Source of the DNA: JAHEFU01 sp041395205
Lineage (GTDB): Bacteria > 4484-113 > JAFGCY01
DNA: 64,000 nucleotides
NCBI GenBank assembly: GCA_041395205.1
Contig: JAWLAZ010000001.1
Span: 310,001 to 374,000 of the forward strand
Direction of reading: 5' to 3'
The position numbers and the translations under genes were made by a program. Positions within the stretch are counted from its first letter, which is position 1. Every line of letters begins with the position of its first letter. The notes beneath the pieces were generated by a model. It had not been told where the DNA came from. It saw only the letters and a list, made by a program, of their open reading frames with translations, and did not search any database. Shown piece after piece: positions 54,172-61,875 of the stretch.

Positions 54172-54522
54172 TCAGCTCCCGGCGCTGCCCGGCTCGAGGT
54201 CCGCGCCGATCGCCTTCAGCGCGCCCTGGGCCTGCTTCGTGAACTGCACGCGGCCCTTTTCCCAGCGGCCCTGGCCCTTCTTCGTGAGCCGGTAGACCTT
54301 GCGCGGGCGGCCGTTGTCAGCCTCGATCCACTTGCAGGACAGCAGGCCCTCCTGCTCCATGCGGTGCAGCACGGGGTAGAGCGACTCCGGCCGCACCGTC
54401 AGGTCGCCCCCGCTCCGTTGCTGGATCCCCCTGGCGATCCCGTAGCCATAGCCCTCCCCCCTGGAGAGTTCGTTGAGGATGAGCAAACGCAGCATCCCGG
54501 CCATGTACTCCTGCTGAGCCAT
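54172..54522 (-). CDS. PadR-family transcriptional regulator
   Basis: 116 residues. The ATG at 54522 has GGAGG 5 nt upstream. The winged helix reads GMLRLLILNELSRGEGYGYG, IARGIQQRSGGDLTVRPESL, YPVLHRMEQEGLLSCKWIEA and RPRKVYRLTKKGQGRW, which is the full PadR signature. PadR proteins are usually autorepressors that control adjacent membrane or efflux genes. A palindrome over its own promoter (54536-54557) supports this. It heads the operon of three membrane proteins. Confidence 0.93.
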   Translation of the reverse strand: MAQQEYMAGMLRLLILNELSRGEGYGYGIARGIQQRSGGDLTVRPESLYPVLHRMEQEGLLSCKWIEADNGRPRKVYRLTKKGQGRWEKGRVQFTKQAQGALKAIGADLEPGSAGS

Positions 54523-54535
54523 GACGGCCTCCTTC

Positions 54536-54557
54536 ATATACTACGATATGTAGTATA
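54536..54557 (-). promoter_or_regulatory. PadR operator over promoter
   Basis: The palindrome ATACTAC-GATA-TGTAGTAT contains a -10-like TATACT on the minus strand and lies 14 nt before the padR start, just upstream of GGAGG. It is a typical position for autorepression. Confidence 0.7.
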
Positions 54558-54692
54558 ACAGGAAAGCAGGGGAAACGTTCCGCCGGATTCAGGCATTCCG
54601 GAAAAGCAGGCAGGGGCAGGCTTGGCTCAACAGCTGATGGGCCGGCTGGCCTGCAGCACTGTGATCCGCGCGTCAGGGCTTCACATGCGCCC

Positions 54693-54818
54693 CTATTCAG
54701 ACTGCCCCGGCTTCTTCCTCAGGGCGTCGACGCCCATGCTCACGAGCATGATCGCACCCAGGCACACGGCCATGATCCGCCCGGGTCAACACATGATGTT
54801 GTTCTGGATCCATTCCAT
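54693..54818 (-). CDS. Candidate small membrane selenoprotein with Cys-Sec pair
   Basis: 42 codons. MEWIQNNIMC is followed by an in-frame UGA (54786-54788), then PGR and one hydrophobic helix (IMAVCLGAIMLVSMGVDAL), ending KKPGQSE and TAG. The ATG at 54818 follows a -10 box TATAAC by 6 nt, the leaderless arrangement used by many genes here. After UGA a small stem GGC/GCC closes a CGUGU loop at nt 18-22, weaker than in the thioredoxin genes. The Cys-Sec pair before Pro-Gly looks like a redox or metal site at a membrane face. It could be a chance frame; without Sec it would be meaningless. Confidence 0.42.
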
Positions 54819-54966
54819 ATCTAAGTTATACAGTTTGGATTGCGGACCTGGCAGCTTTGAGCCGGCAATGTGCGCTGAAGAGTGAGCAAAGAGCTGTGCC
54901 AGCTGCGAACTTCCTCGTGGTCATTGCTCATTGCTCAATACTCATTGCGGATTTTCCAAAAAGCCC

Positions 54967-55011
54967 TTGACACCATACCCACTGGTCGGTATAGTAACCA
55001 TACCAACGGGT
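54967..55011 (+). promoter_or_regulatory. TetR-gene promoter with double operator
   Basis: -35 TTGACA (54967-54972), 17-nt spacer, -10 TATAGT (54990-54995). Inverted repeats ATACC-N8-GGTAT (over the spacer and -10) and CATACC-AAC-GGGTATG (just after) could bind the regulator. The core ACTGGTCGGTATAGT is nearly the same as in the other TetR promoter (ACTGGTCAGTATAGT). Confidence 0.75.
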
Positions 55012-55629
55012 ATGGAAACCAGGACGAAACAGCCTGACTCACGGACCCGCCTGCTGAATGCAGCGCTGCATACGCTGCGCGCCAAGGGCTACAACGCCAC
55101 GCGCGTTGAGGACCTGTGCGCGGTGGCGGGGGTCACGAAGGGCAGCTTCTTCCACCATTTCAGGAGCAAGGATGAGCTGGCCCTGGCCGCGATCGCGCAC
55201 TGGGATGAGCTGACCGGCGGGCTGTTCGCCGCAGCGGCCTACCATGCCCTGGAGGACCCGCGCGAGCGGCTGCTGGCCTACCTCGACCTGCGCAGTGAGC
55301 TCCTGGTGGGTGAGCTGCCGGAGTACACCTGCCTCGCGGGGATGCTCACCCAGGAAACCTACCTCACGAAGCCGGAGCTCACTGATGCCTGCGAGCGCAG
55401 CATCAGCGGGCATGCCGCCAGCCTGGTGGCGGACATCGAAGCCGCCATGCAGCGCTACGGCGTGGAGGACGGCTGGACTGCCGAAAGCCTGGCGCTGCAT
55501 ACCCAGGCCGTGCTGCAGGGTGCCTTCATCCTCGCCAAGGCGCGGGGCGAGGCGGCGCTGGCCGCCGAAAGCATCGCACATCTGCGGCGCTACATCATGC
55601 TGCTGTTCCGGGATCGCAGCGCGGACTGA
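55012..55629 (+). CDS. TetR-family transcriptional regulator
   Basis: 205 residues from the ATG at 55012, downstream of a strong promoter. The HTH is RTRLLNAALHTLRAKGYNAT, RVEDLCAVAGVTKGSFFHHF, RSKDELALAAIAHW. The C-terminal domain (ERLLAYLDLRSELLVGELPE, YTCLAGMLTQETYLTKPELT) is of the YcdC/AcrR C type. It is followed 31 nt later by an SRPBCC gene, likely its co-transcribed target. Autoregulated, judging by the palindromes over its promoter. Confidence 0.9.
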   Translation: METRTKQPDSRTRLLNAALHTLRAKGYNATRVEDLCAVAGVTKGSFFHHFRSKDELALAAIAHWDELTGGLFAAAAYHALEDPRERLLAYLDLRSELLVGELPEYTCLAGMLTQETYLTKPELTDACERSISGHAASLVADIEAAMQRYGVEDGWTAESLALHTQAVLQGAFILAKARGEAALAAESIAHLRRYIMLLFRDRSAD

Positions 55630-55660
55630 TCCCACCTTATCCATCAACCAGGAGTTGTCA

Positions 55661-56107
55661 ATGCCAAACACAGTCAAGCTGCATCGCGTGATCGCCACCA
55701 GCCCGGAGAAGCTCTACCGGGCCTTCACGGAGGCGGATGCCCTCGCCAGCTGGAATCCGCCCTACGGCTACCTCTGCACCATTGACAACATGGAGGTGAA
55801 GGTCGGCGGCGGCTTCCACATGAGCTTCCGCAACTTCACCACCGGCCACAGCCATTCCTTCGGCGGGCGCTACATCGAGGTGGTGCCGAATGAGCGGCTG
55901 GTTTATACCGACAAGTTTGACGACGAAACTAACCTGCCGGGCGAGATGAAGGTCACCGTCAATTTGCGCAAGGTCAGTGTCGGCACCGAACTGACAATCG
56001 AGCAGGAAGGCATCCCGGACGTGATTCCGCTGGAGGCCTGCTACCTCGGCTGGCAGCAGTCGCTGGCGAAACTCACGCTGCTCGTCGAGCCGGAGATCAA
56101 TCAGTAG
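55661..56107 (+). CDS. SRPBCC (AHSA1/START-like) family protein
   Basis: 148 residues, GGAG 6 nt before the ATG at 55661. The fold signature is HRVIATSPEKLYRAFTEADA, LASWNPPYGYLC, VGGGFHMSFRNFTTGHSHSF, GGRYIEVVPNERLVYTDKFD and LEACYLGWQQSLAKLTLLVE. Such proteins have a deep hydrophobic pocket for small lipids or cofactors and are often linked to TetR/ArsR regulators. It probably forms an operon with the TetR gene. Ligand unknown. Confidence 0.88.
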   Translation: MPNTVKLHRVIATSPEKLYRAFTEADALASWNPPYGYLCTIDNMEVKVGGGFHMSFRNFTTGHSHSFGGRYIEVVPNERLVYTDKFDDETNLPGEMKVTVNLRKVSVGTELTIEQEGIPDVIPLEACYLGWQQSLAKLTLLVEPEINQ

Positions 56108-56170
56108 TCAGTGGTCAGAAATCAGTGGTCAGTGAAGAGTGAACAGTAGCAGCGGCACCCTCGCCGCTGA
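56106..56170. repeat. ATCAGTGGTCAG-type intergenic repeat
   Basis: Contains AGTCAGTGGTCAGAAATCAG, then TGGTCAGTGAAGAGTGAACA and GTAGCAGCGGCACCC. The same words recur at 61451-61500 and 61560-61605, and the GGTCAGTG core at about 49100 and (inverted) 49350. Confidence 0.6.
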
Positions 56171-56197
56171 ATTCGGGAAGTCAAGGAGCAGGTAGGT

Positions 56198-56782
56198 ATG
56201 CGGCGGATCATTTCTTTGATGCATGTCACGCTGGATGGCGTGGTGCAGGGGCCGGGCAGCCCCGATGAGGACCCCAGCGGCGGCTTTGAGCATGGCGGCT
56301 GGAGCCGGGCATACCGTGACGAGAGCATCGGCCGGCGGATCATGGAGACCTGCACCGGGGAAATTGAGCTGCTGCTGGGGCGGCGCACCTATGAGATCTG
56401 GGCCGACTACTGGCCGGACAATGACGACAACCCGATCGGCAGAACCTTCAACGCCACCCGCAAGTACGTTGCCACAAACACCCTGAGCGAACTGAGCTGG
56501 GCGAATTCAGAGATCGTCCCGGCTGAGCTGGCAGGCAGCATCCGTGAAATCAAGGAGCAGCCCGGCCCGGAGCTCCACATCTGGGGCAGCGGCAATCTGC
56601 TGCAGAGCCTGACGGCCGCGGGGCTCGTGGACGAGTACCGGATGTTCATCTACCCGCTCGTGCTGGGCCAGGGCAAGCGCATGTTTGAAGCCGGCCTGCC
56701 GCGCTGCTGCCTGAGTCTCGTGGAGAGCATGGGCAGCGATTCCGGGATAGTGCTTGCCACTTACCGTCCGAGCCAGGGCTGA
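56198..56782 (+). CDS. Dihydrofolate-reductase-like (RibD C-terminal) protein
   Basis: 194 residues with AGGTAGGT close to the ATG. Motifs: ISLMHVTLDGVVQGPGSPDE (N-terminal strand and loop), ELLLGRRTYEIWADYWP, FNATRKYVATNTLSELSW, ELHIWGSGNLLQSLTAAGLV, DEYRMFIYPLVLGQGKRMFE. This is the RibD_C/DHFR-like family, an NADPH-dependent reductase fold, usually of unknown substrate in such standalone proteins. It follows the SRPBCC gene by 90 nt, with an intergenic repeat between. Confidence 0.88.
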   Translation: MRRIISLMHVTLDGVVQGPGSPDEDPSGGFEHGGWSRAYRDESIGRRIMETCTGEIELLLGRRTYEIWADYWPDNDDNPIGRTFNATRKYVATNTLSELSWANSEIVPAELAGSIREIKEQPGPELHIWGSGNLLQSLTAAGLVDEYRMFIYPLVLGQGKRMFEAGLPRCCLSLVESMGSDSGIVLATYRPSQG

Positions 56783-56831
56783 AATCTTCGCGGCCCCGAC
56801 TGCGTCCATCTGGGCGGGACGGTGAACGAAG

Positions 56832-57047
56832 TTGGGTTACTACGCACAGAAACCACCGAAGCAGCGTGACCCCTACGGCGGGGATTCACATGCGCGGCCG
56901 GGGATCGACCCGGACGGAATCGCAGGCGGCTGGGGCTGCGAACTGGCGGCCTGCCTGAGCTGGGCGGCCTGCGGCTGGCCCTGCAGTTTCACAATGCTGC
57001 TGGCCGTGCTGGCGCTCGTGCTGGCCGGCTGCGCAATGGGCAGGTAG
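56832..57047 (+). CDS. Small Cys-containing membrane protein
   Basis: 71 codons from a TTG at 56832. The N-terminus is polar (YYAQKPPKQRDPYGGD). Then comes a Cys-rich stretch (CELAACLSWAACGWPC) and a hydrophobic tail (FTMLLAVLALVLAGCAMGR). One transmembrane segment is likely. No SD is obvious and the start is uncertain. No family was recognised. Codon use fits the neighbours, so it may be real, but confidence is low. Confidence 0.42.
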   Translation: MGYYAQKPPKQRDPYGGDSHARPGIDPDGIAGGWGCELAACLSWAACGWPCSFTMLLAVLALVLAGCAMGR

Positions 57048-57065
57048 CAATGAAGAGTGAGTGAG

Positions 57066-57122
57066 GAGCAATGAGCCAGTTTGAATTGGAGATAACTTCG
57101 AATCATCTCAGGCTCATTGCTC
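57066..57122. repeat. Inverted repeat with 12-bp arms
   Basis: GAGCAATGAGCC (57066-57077) pairs with GGCTCATTGCTC (57111-57122) around a 33-nt loop. Further copies of ATTGCTCATT continue to 57142, and similar words occur at 54920-54950. It probably ends transcription or belongs to the intergenic repeat mosaic. Confidence 0.55.
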
Positions 57123-57213
57123 ATTCCTCATTGCTCATTGCTCACCCGGCAACAGGAGTGTCGCCGCTGCGGCTCCCTGTTCCCCGTGCCCTGTTCCGCG
57201 CTATCATCACTGC

Positions 57214-57396
57214 ATGAGCAGCTATATCGAGCAGTACATCCGGGATGCCAGCCCGGTGATCCTCGCCATCTCCGGCAGCACCGTGCACGGAGTGATCAAG
57301 GGCAGCGACGGCGGTTTCCTGCTGGTCGAGGTGGACAGCCAGGGCCCGCGCCTGCTGAACCTGGCACTGGTGGAGCAGATCATCCCGAAGCAGTAG
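57214..57396 (+). CDS. Small beta-rich protein (possible LSm-like fold)
   Basis: 60 residues: SSYIEQYIRDASPVILAISG, then STVHGVIKGSDGGFLLVEVD, then GPRLLNLALVEQIIPKQ. One helix followed by five short strands would suit an Sm/LSm-like SH3 barrel. This is a guess from pattern, with no motif to prove it. Leaderless: TATCAT (57202-57207) 6 nt before the ATG. It lies upstream of the IS3 element, which separates it from mutS. Confidence 0.6.
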   Translation: MSSYIEQYIRDASPVILAISGSTVHGVIKGSDGGFLLVEVDSQGPRLLNLALVEQIIPKQ

Positions 57397-57521
57397 AAGA
57401 AGTGGAAGAAGTAGGGGAAGTGGAAGAAGTGTAGGAAGGGAAAGCAAAAGCAGTGAAGGAAGTTGATTGTCCTGAATCGCCCCGGGTTTTACGGAGGCTA
57501 CATTAGTAGGAGAATGTAGCC

Positions 57522-57842
57522 ATGAAGAGAAGAAGACGATTCAGCCCGGAGATCAAGGAGCGTGCGGTTCGCCTGGTACGCGACAGCCTGCACCTGCATG
57601 TATCCGAGACTGCCGCGATTGAGAGCATTGCCGAGCAGATCGGCTGCAACCCGGAAGTCCTGCGGCGCTGGCTGCGCAAGGCGGAGACCGAGGAGGATCC
57701 CCGCGAGAGCGAAGCCCGCAGCGATGCTGATCGCATCAGGCAGCTGGAGCGCGAGAACCGGGAGCTGCGCAAGACCAATGAGATCCTCAGGCTGGCTTCG
57801 GCTTTTTTCGCCAAGGCGGAGCTCGACCGCCGACAGGACTGA
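57522..57842 (+). CDS. IS3-family transposase OrfA
   Basis: 106 residues. HTH region RRRRFSPEIKERAVRLVRDS, IESIAEQIGCNPEVLRRWLR, then a leucine-zipper-like coiled coil (IRQLERENRELRKTNEIL) and ASAFFAKAELDRRQD. This is the DNA-binding subunit of IS3 elements. Its TGA overlaps the ATG of OrfB by 1 nt (TGATG). OrfB may be made by reinitiation or by programmed frameshifting on the T-run at about 57804. Confidence 0.92.
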   Translation: MKRRRRFSPEIKERAVRLVRDSLHLHVSETAAIESIAEQIGCNPEVLRRWLRKAETEEDPRESEARSDADRIRQLERENRELRKTNEILRLASAFFAKAELDRRQD

Positions 57843-58750
57843 TGGTTGACTTCATCGAGCAGCATCGTGAGCAGTACGGGGTTGAACGGATCTGCCGGGA
57901 ACTGCCGATCTCTCCATCCACCTACTACGAGCACCGCGCCAGGCGGCACGATCCCTCCCGTCTGCCACTGCGTCACCACCGTGATGAGTCATTGTGTAAG
58001 GAGATCGTCAGGGTTCATCAGGAGAACTTCGATGTATATGGAGCCCGTAAGGTCTGGGAAGCGCTGGGCAAGGAAGGGACTGCAGTCGCTCGCTGCACTG
58101 TGGAGCGCCTGATGGGCAGGCTCGGGCTGGTCGGTACGACCCGCGGACCGAATCCGCTGACAACGAAACCGGATGCCCGCGATGCCCGTCCGGACGATCT
58201 GGTTGACAGGAGCTTCCGTGCAGACGGCCCGAACCGGCTGTGGGTTGCGGACTTCACCTACGTGCGCACGAGGCAGGGCTTCGTGTACACGGCATTCGTG
58301 TTCGATGTGTTCTCGCGGATGATCGTAGGCTGGCAGGTTGCCGGCCACATGCGCATGGAACTTGTGCTGGACGCACTGGAACAGGCCCTGCATGCCAGGG
58401 AGCTGGAGCAGGGTCTGGTGCACCACAGTGACAACGGCAGCCAGTATCTGGCGATTGACTACGGCAGCCGGCTACGTGAAGCGGGGATCGTGCCCTCCAC
58501 GGGAACGGTCGGAGATTCGTATGACAATGCAATGGCGGAATCACTGATCGGACTGTACAAGGCCGAGCTGATCAACCGGCGCGGTCCCTGGCGCAGCCGC
58601 GAGCATGTCGAGCTGGCCACACTGCAATGGGTGGACTGGTACAACAACCGCCGCCTGATGGGACCGCTGGGATACATGCCGCCGAAGCAATATGAAGCGA
58701 AGTGGTACAGTCAGACTGAACCCCAGCCAATCATGGCTGGAGCCACTTAA
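57842..58750 (+). CDS. IS3-family transposase OrfB (DDE integrase core)
   Basis: 302 residues. The N-terminal HTH_21-like part reads YGVERICRELPISPSTYYEH and REENFDVYGARKVWEAL-type sequence. The rve catalytic core has Asp in LWVADFTYVRT, Asp in LVHHSDNGSQYLAIDY, and Glu in DNAMAESLIGLYKAELI, so the DDE triad is complete. The C-terminus is WVDWYNNRRLMGPLGYMPPK. Length and motifs are normal, so the element may be active. Confidence 0.93.
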   Translation: MVDFIEQHREQYGVERICRELPISPSTYYEHRARRHDPSRLPLRHHRDESLCKEIVRVHQENFDVYGARKVWEALGKEGTAVARCTVERLMGRLGLVGTTRGPNPLTTKPDARDARPDDLVDRSFRADGPNRLWVADFTYVRTRQGFVYTAFVFDVFSRMIVGWQVAGHMRMELVLDALEQALHARELEQGLVHHSDNGSQYLAIDYGSRLREAGIVPSTGTVGDSYDNAMAESLIGLYKAELINRRGPWRSREHVELATLQWVDWYNNRRLMGPLGYMPPKQYEAKWYSQTEPQPIMAGAT

Positions 58751-58870
58751 CTAAGTCTCCGGGAAACCCGGGGCGGTTCAGTCCAGCACTGGTTTCAACT
58801 TCTTCTACTTGTACTACTTTCCCTACTTCCCCTACTTCTTCCACTTCCCCCACTTATATAATGTCCCTCC

Positions 58871-61426
58871 ATGGCAGTGCTGCCCCCCGGAGTGCATGAG
58901 GACTATCCCCAGGACCGGGAGAACATCACGCCACTCTTCCGCCAGTACCTGGCGATCAAGGACGGCCAGCCCCAGGGGATCCTCTTCTACCGGCTCGGCG
59001 ACTTCTACGAGATGTTCGGCCCCGATGCCGTGCGCGCCTCGGAGATCCTCGGCCTGACCCTGACCGCGCGCAATGCCGCGAAGGACTACCGCGTGGCGAT
59101 GGCCGGGATTCCCTACCACTCCGCCGTGCGCTACATCCGCCGCCTGGTTGACAACGGCGAGATCGTGGCGATCTGCGAGCAGACCGAGGACCCGGCCCAG
59201 GCAAAAGGGCTGGTGGAGCGCGGCGTGACCCGCGTGATCACCGCCGGTACGCTCGTGGAGGATGAATACCTCTCCGAGGATTCCGACAACTACCTCGTGG
59301 TGCTGCTCACGCGCGGGAAGCAGACCGGCATCGCCGCGCTGGACAGCGCCACCGGACGCGTGGACCTGCATGAACTGAGCAGCGATGAACGCTCCATCCG
59401 CATGGCGGTCGAGCTGGTGCTGCGGCTCAGGCCCAGCGAGCTGATGCTGCCGGATGAGCTGATCTCCGACTCCGCGCTGACAACGCAGCTGCGCGGCGGC
59501 AGCGGCCAGACGGGCCCGGCCCTGCAGCGCTGCCCGGATCTGCCTGGTGACAATGACATCAGTTACTTCGTCGAGCACCTGCTCGGAGCGGCCTCCCTGA
59601 AGGCCTATGGCCTGGCCGGCCGGCAGGCCGCCTGCACCGCGCTGTATGCACTGGTGCGCTATCTGCGCGAAACCTACCGCAGCGAGGAGCTGCAGCTCAG
59701 CCCGCGCTTCGTGCCGCTTGGCAACAGCCTGCACCTTGATGCGCGCACGGTGGAGCATCTCGACCTGCTCGGGCATGCAGCCTCCGCCGGCGAGCAGGCC
59801 AGCGGCGGGATCTACGGCCTCCTGAACCACTGCCAGACGAGCGCCGGCCGCCGTGAACTGAAGCGCCGCCTGCTTTCACCCTATGCCGCGGCCACGCAGG
59901 TCAGCGCCTCGCATGAATGCATCGCCTGCCTGCTTGACAACCCGGCGCTGGCAACCGAGCTCGGGCAGCGCCTCTCGCTGGTGGTTGACATCGAGCGCAT
60001 CGTGCAGCGCGCCAGCCTCGGGCGCAGCAACCCGCGCGAGCTGCGGGCGCTGGCGGACAGCCTGCCGGCGCTGTCGGACCTGAGCGTGCTGCTCAGTGGC
60101 AGCGAGGACCCGCTGATGCTGCGGCTCGCCGGGCTGATCGGCGAATTCTCCGCGCTGCATGGCTACCTGGACACACTGCTCAGTGAGGAACCGCCGGTCA
60201 AGCTCTCCGATGGCAACGTCGTGCGCAGCGGCGCCGATGAGCTGGTGGATGAACTGCGCAGCCTGATGGGTGGCGGCGAGCAGTGGTTCGCAGACTACGA
60301 GGAGGAGCAGCGCCGCCGCACGGGGATCCGCACCCTGAAGGTCAAGTTCACCAATGCCTTCGGCTACTTCATCGAGGTCAGCAAGGCCAACCTGGCGCTG
60401 GTCCCGGATGACTACACGCGCCGGCAGACCCTTGTCAACGCCGAGCGCTTCGTCACCGAGGAACTGAGCACGCGCGAGGGCGAGGTGCGCGGAGCCCAGG
60501 GAAAACTGGAAGCGCGCGAGCGCGAACTGTATGACGAGCTGGTGGCGAGGCTGCTTAGCGAAGGCCAGCGCCTGTCCGAGGCCGCACGGGCCAGTGCCGC
60601 GCTCGACGTACAGCTTTCGATGGCAACGGCCTCGAAGCGCCTGAAGTGGATCCGCCCGCAGCTGGCCGACTCCGACGATGTACAGCGCATGGAGCTGAAG
60701 GGCGCGCGGCATCCACTGGTGGAGCAGCTGACCGGCGAGCGCTACTACACGAAGAATGACTGCTGGCTGGACAGCGAGGACCAGCAGATCATGCTGATCA
60801 CCGGCCCCAACATGGGCGGCAAGAGCACCTACATGCGCATGGTGGCAACGCTCTGCGTGCTGGGGCAGTGCGGCTGCTACGTACCGGCGGCAACTGCCCT
60901 GCTGCCGCTGCTGTCCCGCATCCACACGCGGGTCGGGGCCCAGGATGCGCAGTCCAGCGGGCAGAGCACCTTCATGGTGGAGATGCTGGAAACGGCGGAG
61001 ATCCTCAACACTGCCGGCCCGCGCAGCCTGGTGCTCCTGGACGAGGTCGGGCGCGGGACCTCCACCTATGACGGGATCAGCATTGCCAAGGCGGTGCTGG
61101 AGCACCTGCATGAAATGCCCGAGCGCCCGCTGACCCTGTTCGCCACGCACTTCTTCGAGCTGACCGATCTCGAGCTCGTGCTGCCGCGCCTGAAGAACTT
61201 CCAGGTGCTGGTGAAGCGTGAAAGCGGACGCTTCGTGTTCCTCTACAAGGTGGGGGCGGGGGCGGCCAGTGACAGTTTCGGGATCGAGGTGGCGGCGCTG
61301 GCCGGCCTGCCCGAGGCGGTTGTCAGACGCGCCCAGAGCATCCTCGCTGAGCTGGAGGAAACCAGGCGCGAGTCCCGCGAGAGGGCCAGGAAGGCGCTGC
61401 AGATGGGACTGTTTGGGAGGGAGTAG
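58871..61426 (+). CDS. mutS: DNA mismatch repair protein MutS
   Basis: 851 residues, the usual length. The mismatch-recognition domain has LFYRLGDFYEMFGPDAV (Phe-x-Glu motif, residues about 40-45). The connector and core/lever domains follow. The ATPase has ITGPNMGGKSTYMRMVA (Walker A), QSTFMVEMLETAEILN, SLVLLDEVGRGTSTYDGISI (Walker B and signature) and FATHFFELTDLE. MutS scans DNA for mispairs with MutL. Leaderless: TATAAT (58857-58862) 8 nt before the ATG, at the edge of the pyrimidine repeat arm. No mutL is adjacent. Confidence 0.96.
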   Translation: MAVLPPGVHEDYPQDRENITPLFRQYLAIKDGQPQGILFYRLGDFYEMFGPDAVRASEILGLTLTARNAAKDYRVAMAGIPYHSAVRYIRRLVDNGEIVAICEQTEDPAQAKGLVERGVTRVITAGTLVEDEYLSEDSDNYLVVLLTRGKQTGIAALDSATGRVDLHELSSDERSIRMAVELVLRLRPSELMLPDELISDSALTTQLRGGSGQTGPALQRCPDLPGDNDISYFVEHLLGAASLKAYGLAGRQAACTALYALVRYLRETYRSEELQLSPRFVPLGNSLHLDARTVEHLDLLGHAASAGEQASGGIYGLLNHCQTSAGRRELKRRLLSPYAAATQVSASHECIACLLDNPALATELGQRLSLVVDIERIVQRASLGRSNPRELRALADSLPALSDLSVLLSGSEDPLMLRLAGLIGEFSALHGYLDTLLSEEPPVKLSDGNVVRSGADELVDELRSLMGGGEQWFADYEEEQRRRTGIRTLKVKFTNAFGYFIEVSKANLALVPDDYTRRQTLVNAERFVTEELSTREGEVRGAQGKLEARERELYDELVARLLSEGQRLSEAARASAALDVQLSMATASKRLKWIRPQLADSDDVQRMELKGARHPLVEQLTGERYYTKNDCWLDSEDQQIMLITGPNMGGKSTYMRMVATLCVLGQCGCYVPAATALLPLLSRIHTRVGAQDAQSSGQSTFMVEMLETAEILNTAGPRSLVLLDEVGRGTSTYDGISIAKAVLEHLHEMPERPLTLFATHFFELTDLELVLPRLKNFQVLVKRESGRFVFLYKVGAGAASDSFGIEVAALAGLPEAVVRRAQSILAELEETRRESRERARKALQMGLFGRE

Positions 61427-61617
61427 GAGCTGGGGTGTAGGGTGTAGGGGGAGTGGTCAGAAATCAGTGGGCAGTAGGCAGTGGGCAGTGGGGTTCGGGT
61501 TTCCGGTTTCGGGGATCGGAAGAAGTAATCCGAAATCCGTGAAGAGTGAAGGGAAATCCGTGATCCGTGAAGCGTGAACAGTAGCGGCGGCACCCGCCGC
61601 CGGAAACAGTCTGGCAA
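61427..61617. other. Intergenic repeat mosaic
   Basis: After mutS comes GGAGCTGGGGTGTAGGG (also at 30948), then ATCAGTGG/CAGTGGGCAGT-type repeats and CGTGAAGCGTGAACAGTAGC with GGCGGCACCCGCCGCC, a hairpin-like word shared with 56150. No gene or clear terminator. Confidence 0.55.
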
Positions 61618-61875
61618 TCACCACCACTTGGATTCCTCGATGATCAGACACAATTGCTCAATTGTCAGGTATTCGCTGTGCCTATCCAAACGCCCATCCG
61701 CAAGCATCCGCTCAATGGTGTCAGCCATTGCTTCAAGCAAGTCGTCAACCATGGCCTGCTTGTTTGGATTCCTTTGATGCCACTCCTGCACAGCTGTCCA
61801 CATCTCAGCAAAATAGGAGCTGTAATGCTGTTCATTTTCCAGATTTCCATTTAGGTTCTCCTGCGAGTTACTCAT
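61618..61875 (-). CDS. Small helical protein, unknown, second gene of a two-gene unit
   Basis: 85 residues from the ATG at 61875, which overlaps the stop of the upstream gene by 8 nt. The body is helical and acidic (YFAEMWTAVQEWHQRNPNKQ, AMVDDLLEAMADTIERMLAD, YLTIEQLCLIIEESKWW). No family is recognised. The tight overlap implies translational coupling and a joint function with the membrane protein upstream. Base composition is lower in GC than mutS, so the pair may be acquired. Confidence 0.6.
   Translation of the reverse strand: MSNSQENLNGNLENEQHYSSYFAEMWTAVQEWHQRNPNKQAMVDDLLEAMADTIERMLADGRLDRHSEYLTIEQLCLIIEESKWW

Larger units (their letters stand above)
57468..58785 (+). mobile_element. 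IS3-family insertion sequence, apparently intact
   Basis: Terminal inverted repeats: left TGTCCTGAATCGCCCCGGGT (from 57468) and right, read inward, TGGACTGAACCGCCCCGGGT (from 58785), continuing as TTTACGGAG versus TTCCCGGAG. Two intact ORFs lie inside. No target-site duplication is obvious at the two junctions. Confidence 0.88.
57399..58847. repeat. Inverted-repeat arms split by the IS3 element
   Basis: The 23-nt purine tract GAAGTGGAAGAAGTAGGGG+AAGT at 57399-57421 is the exact complement of the pyrimidine tract at 58825-58847. The IS3 element (57468-58785) lies between them. Without it, the arms would form a long hairpin between the small gene and mutS. Confidence 0.65.

Noticed and set aside
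57399..57446. GAAGTGGAAGAAG tract as a CRISPR or tandem-repeat array
   Set aside because: There are no regular spacers. It is one arm of an inverted repeat split by the IS3 element.
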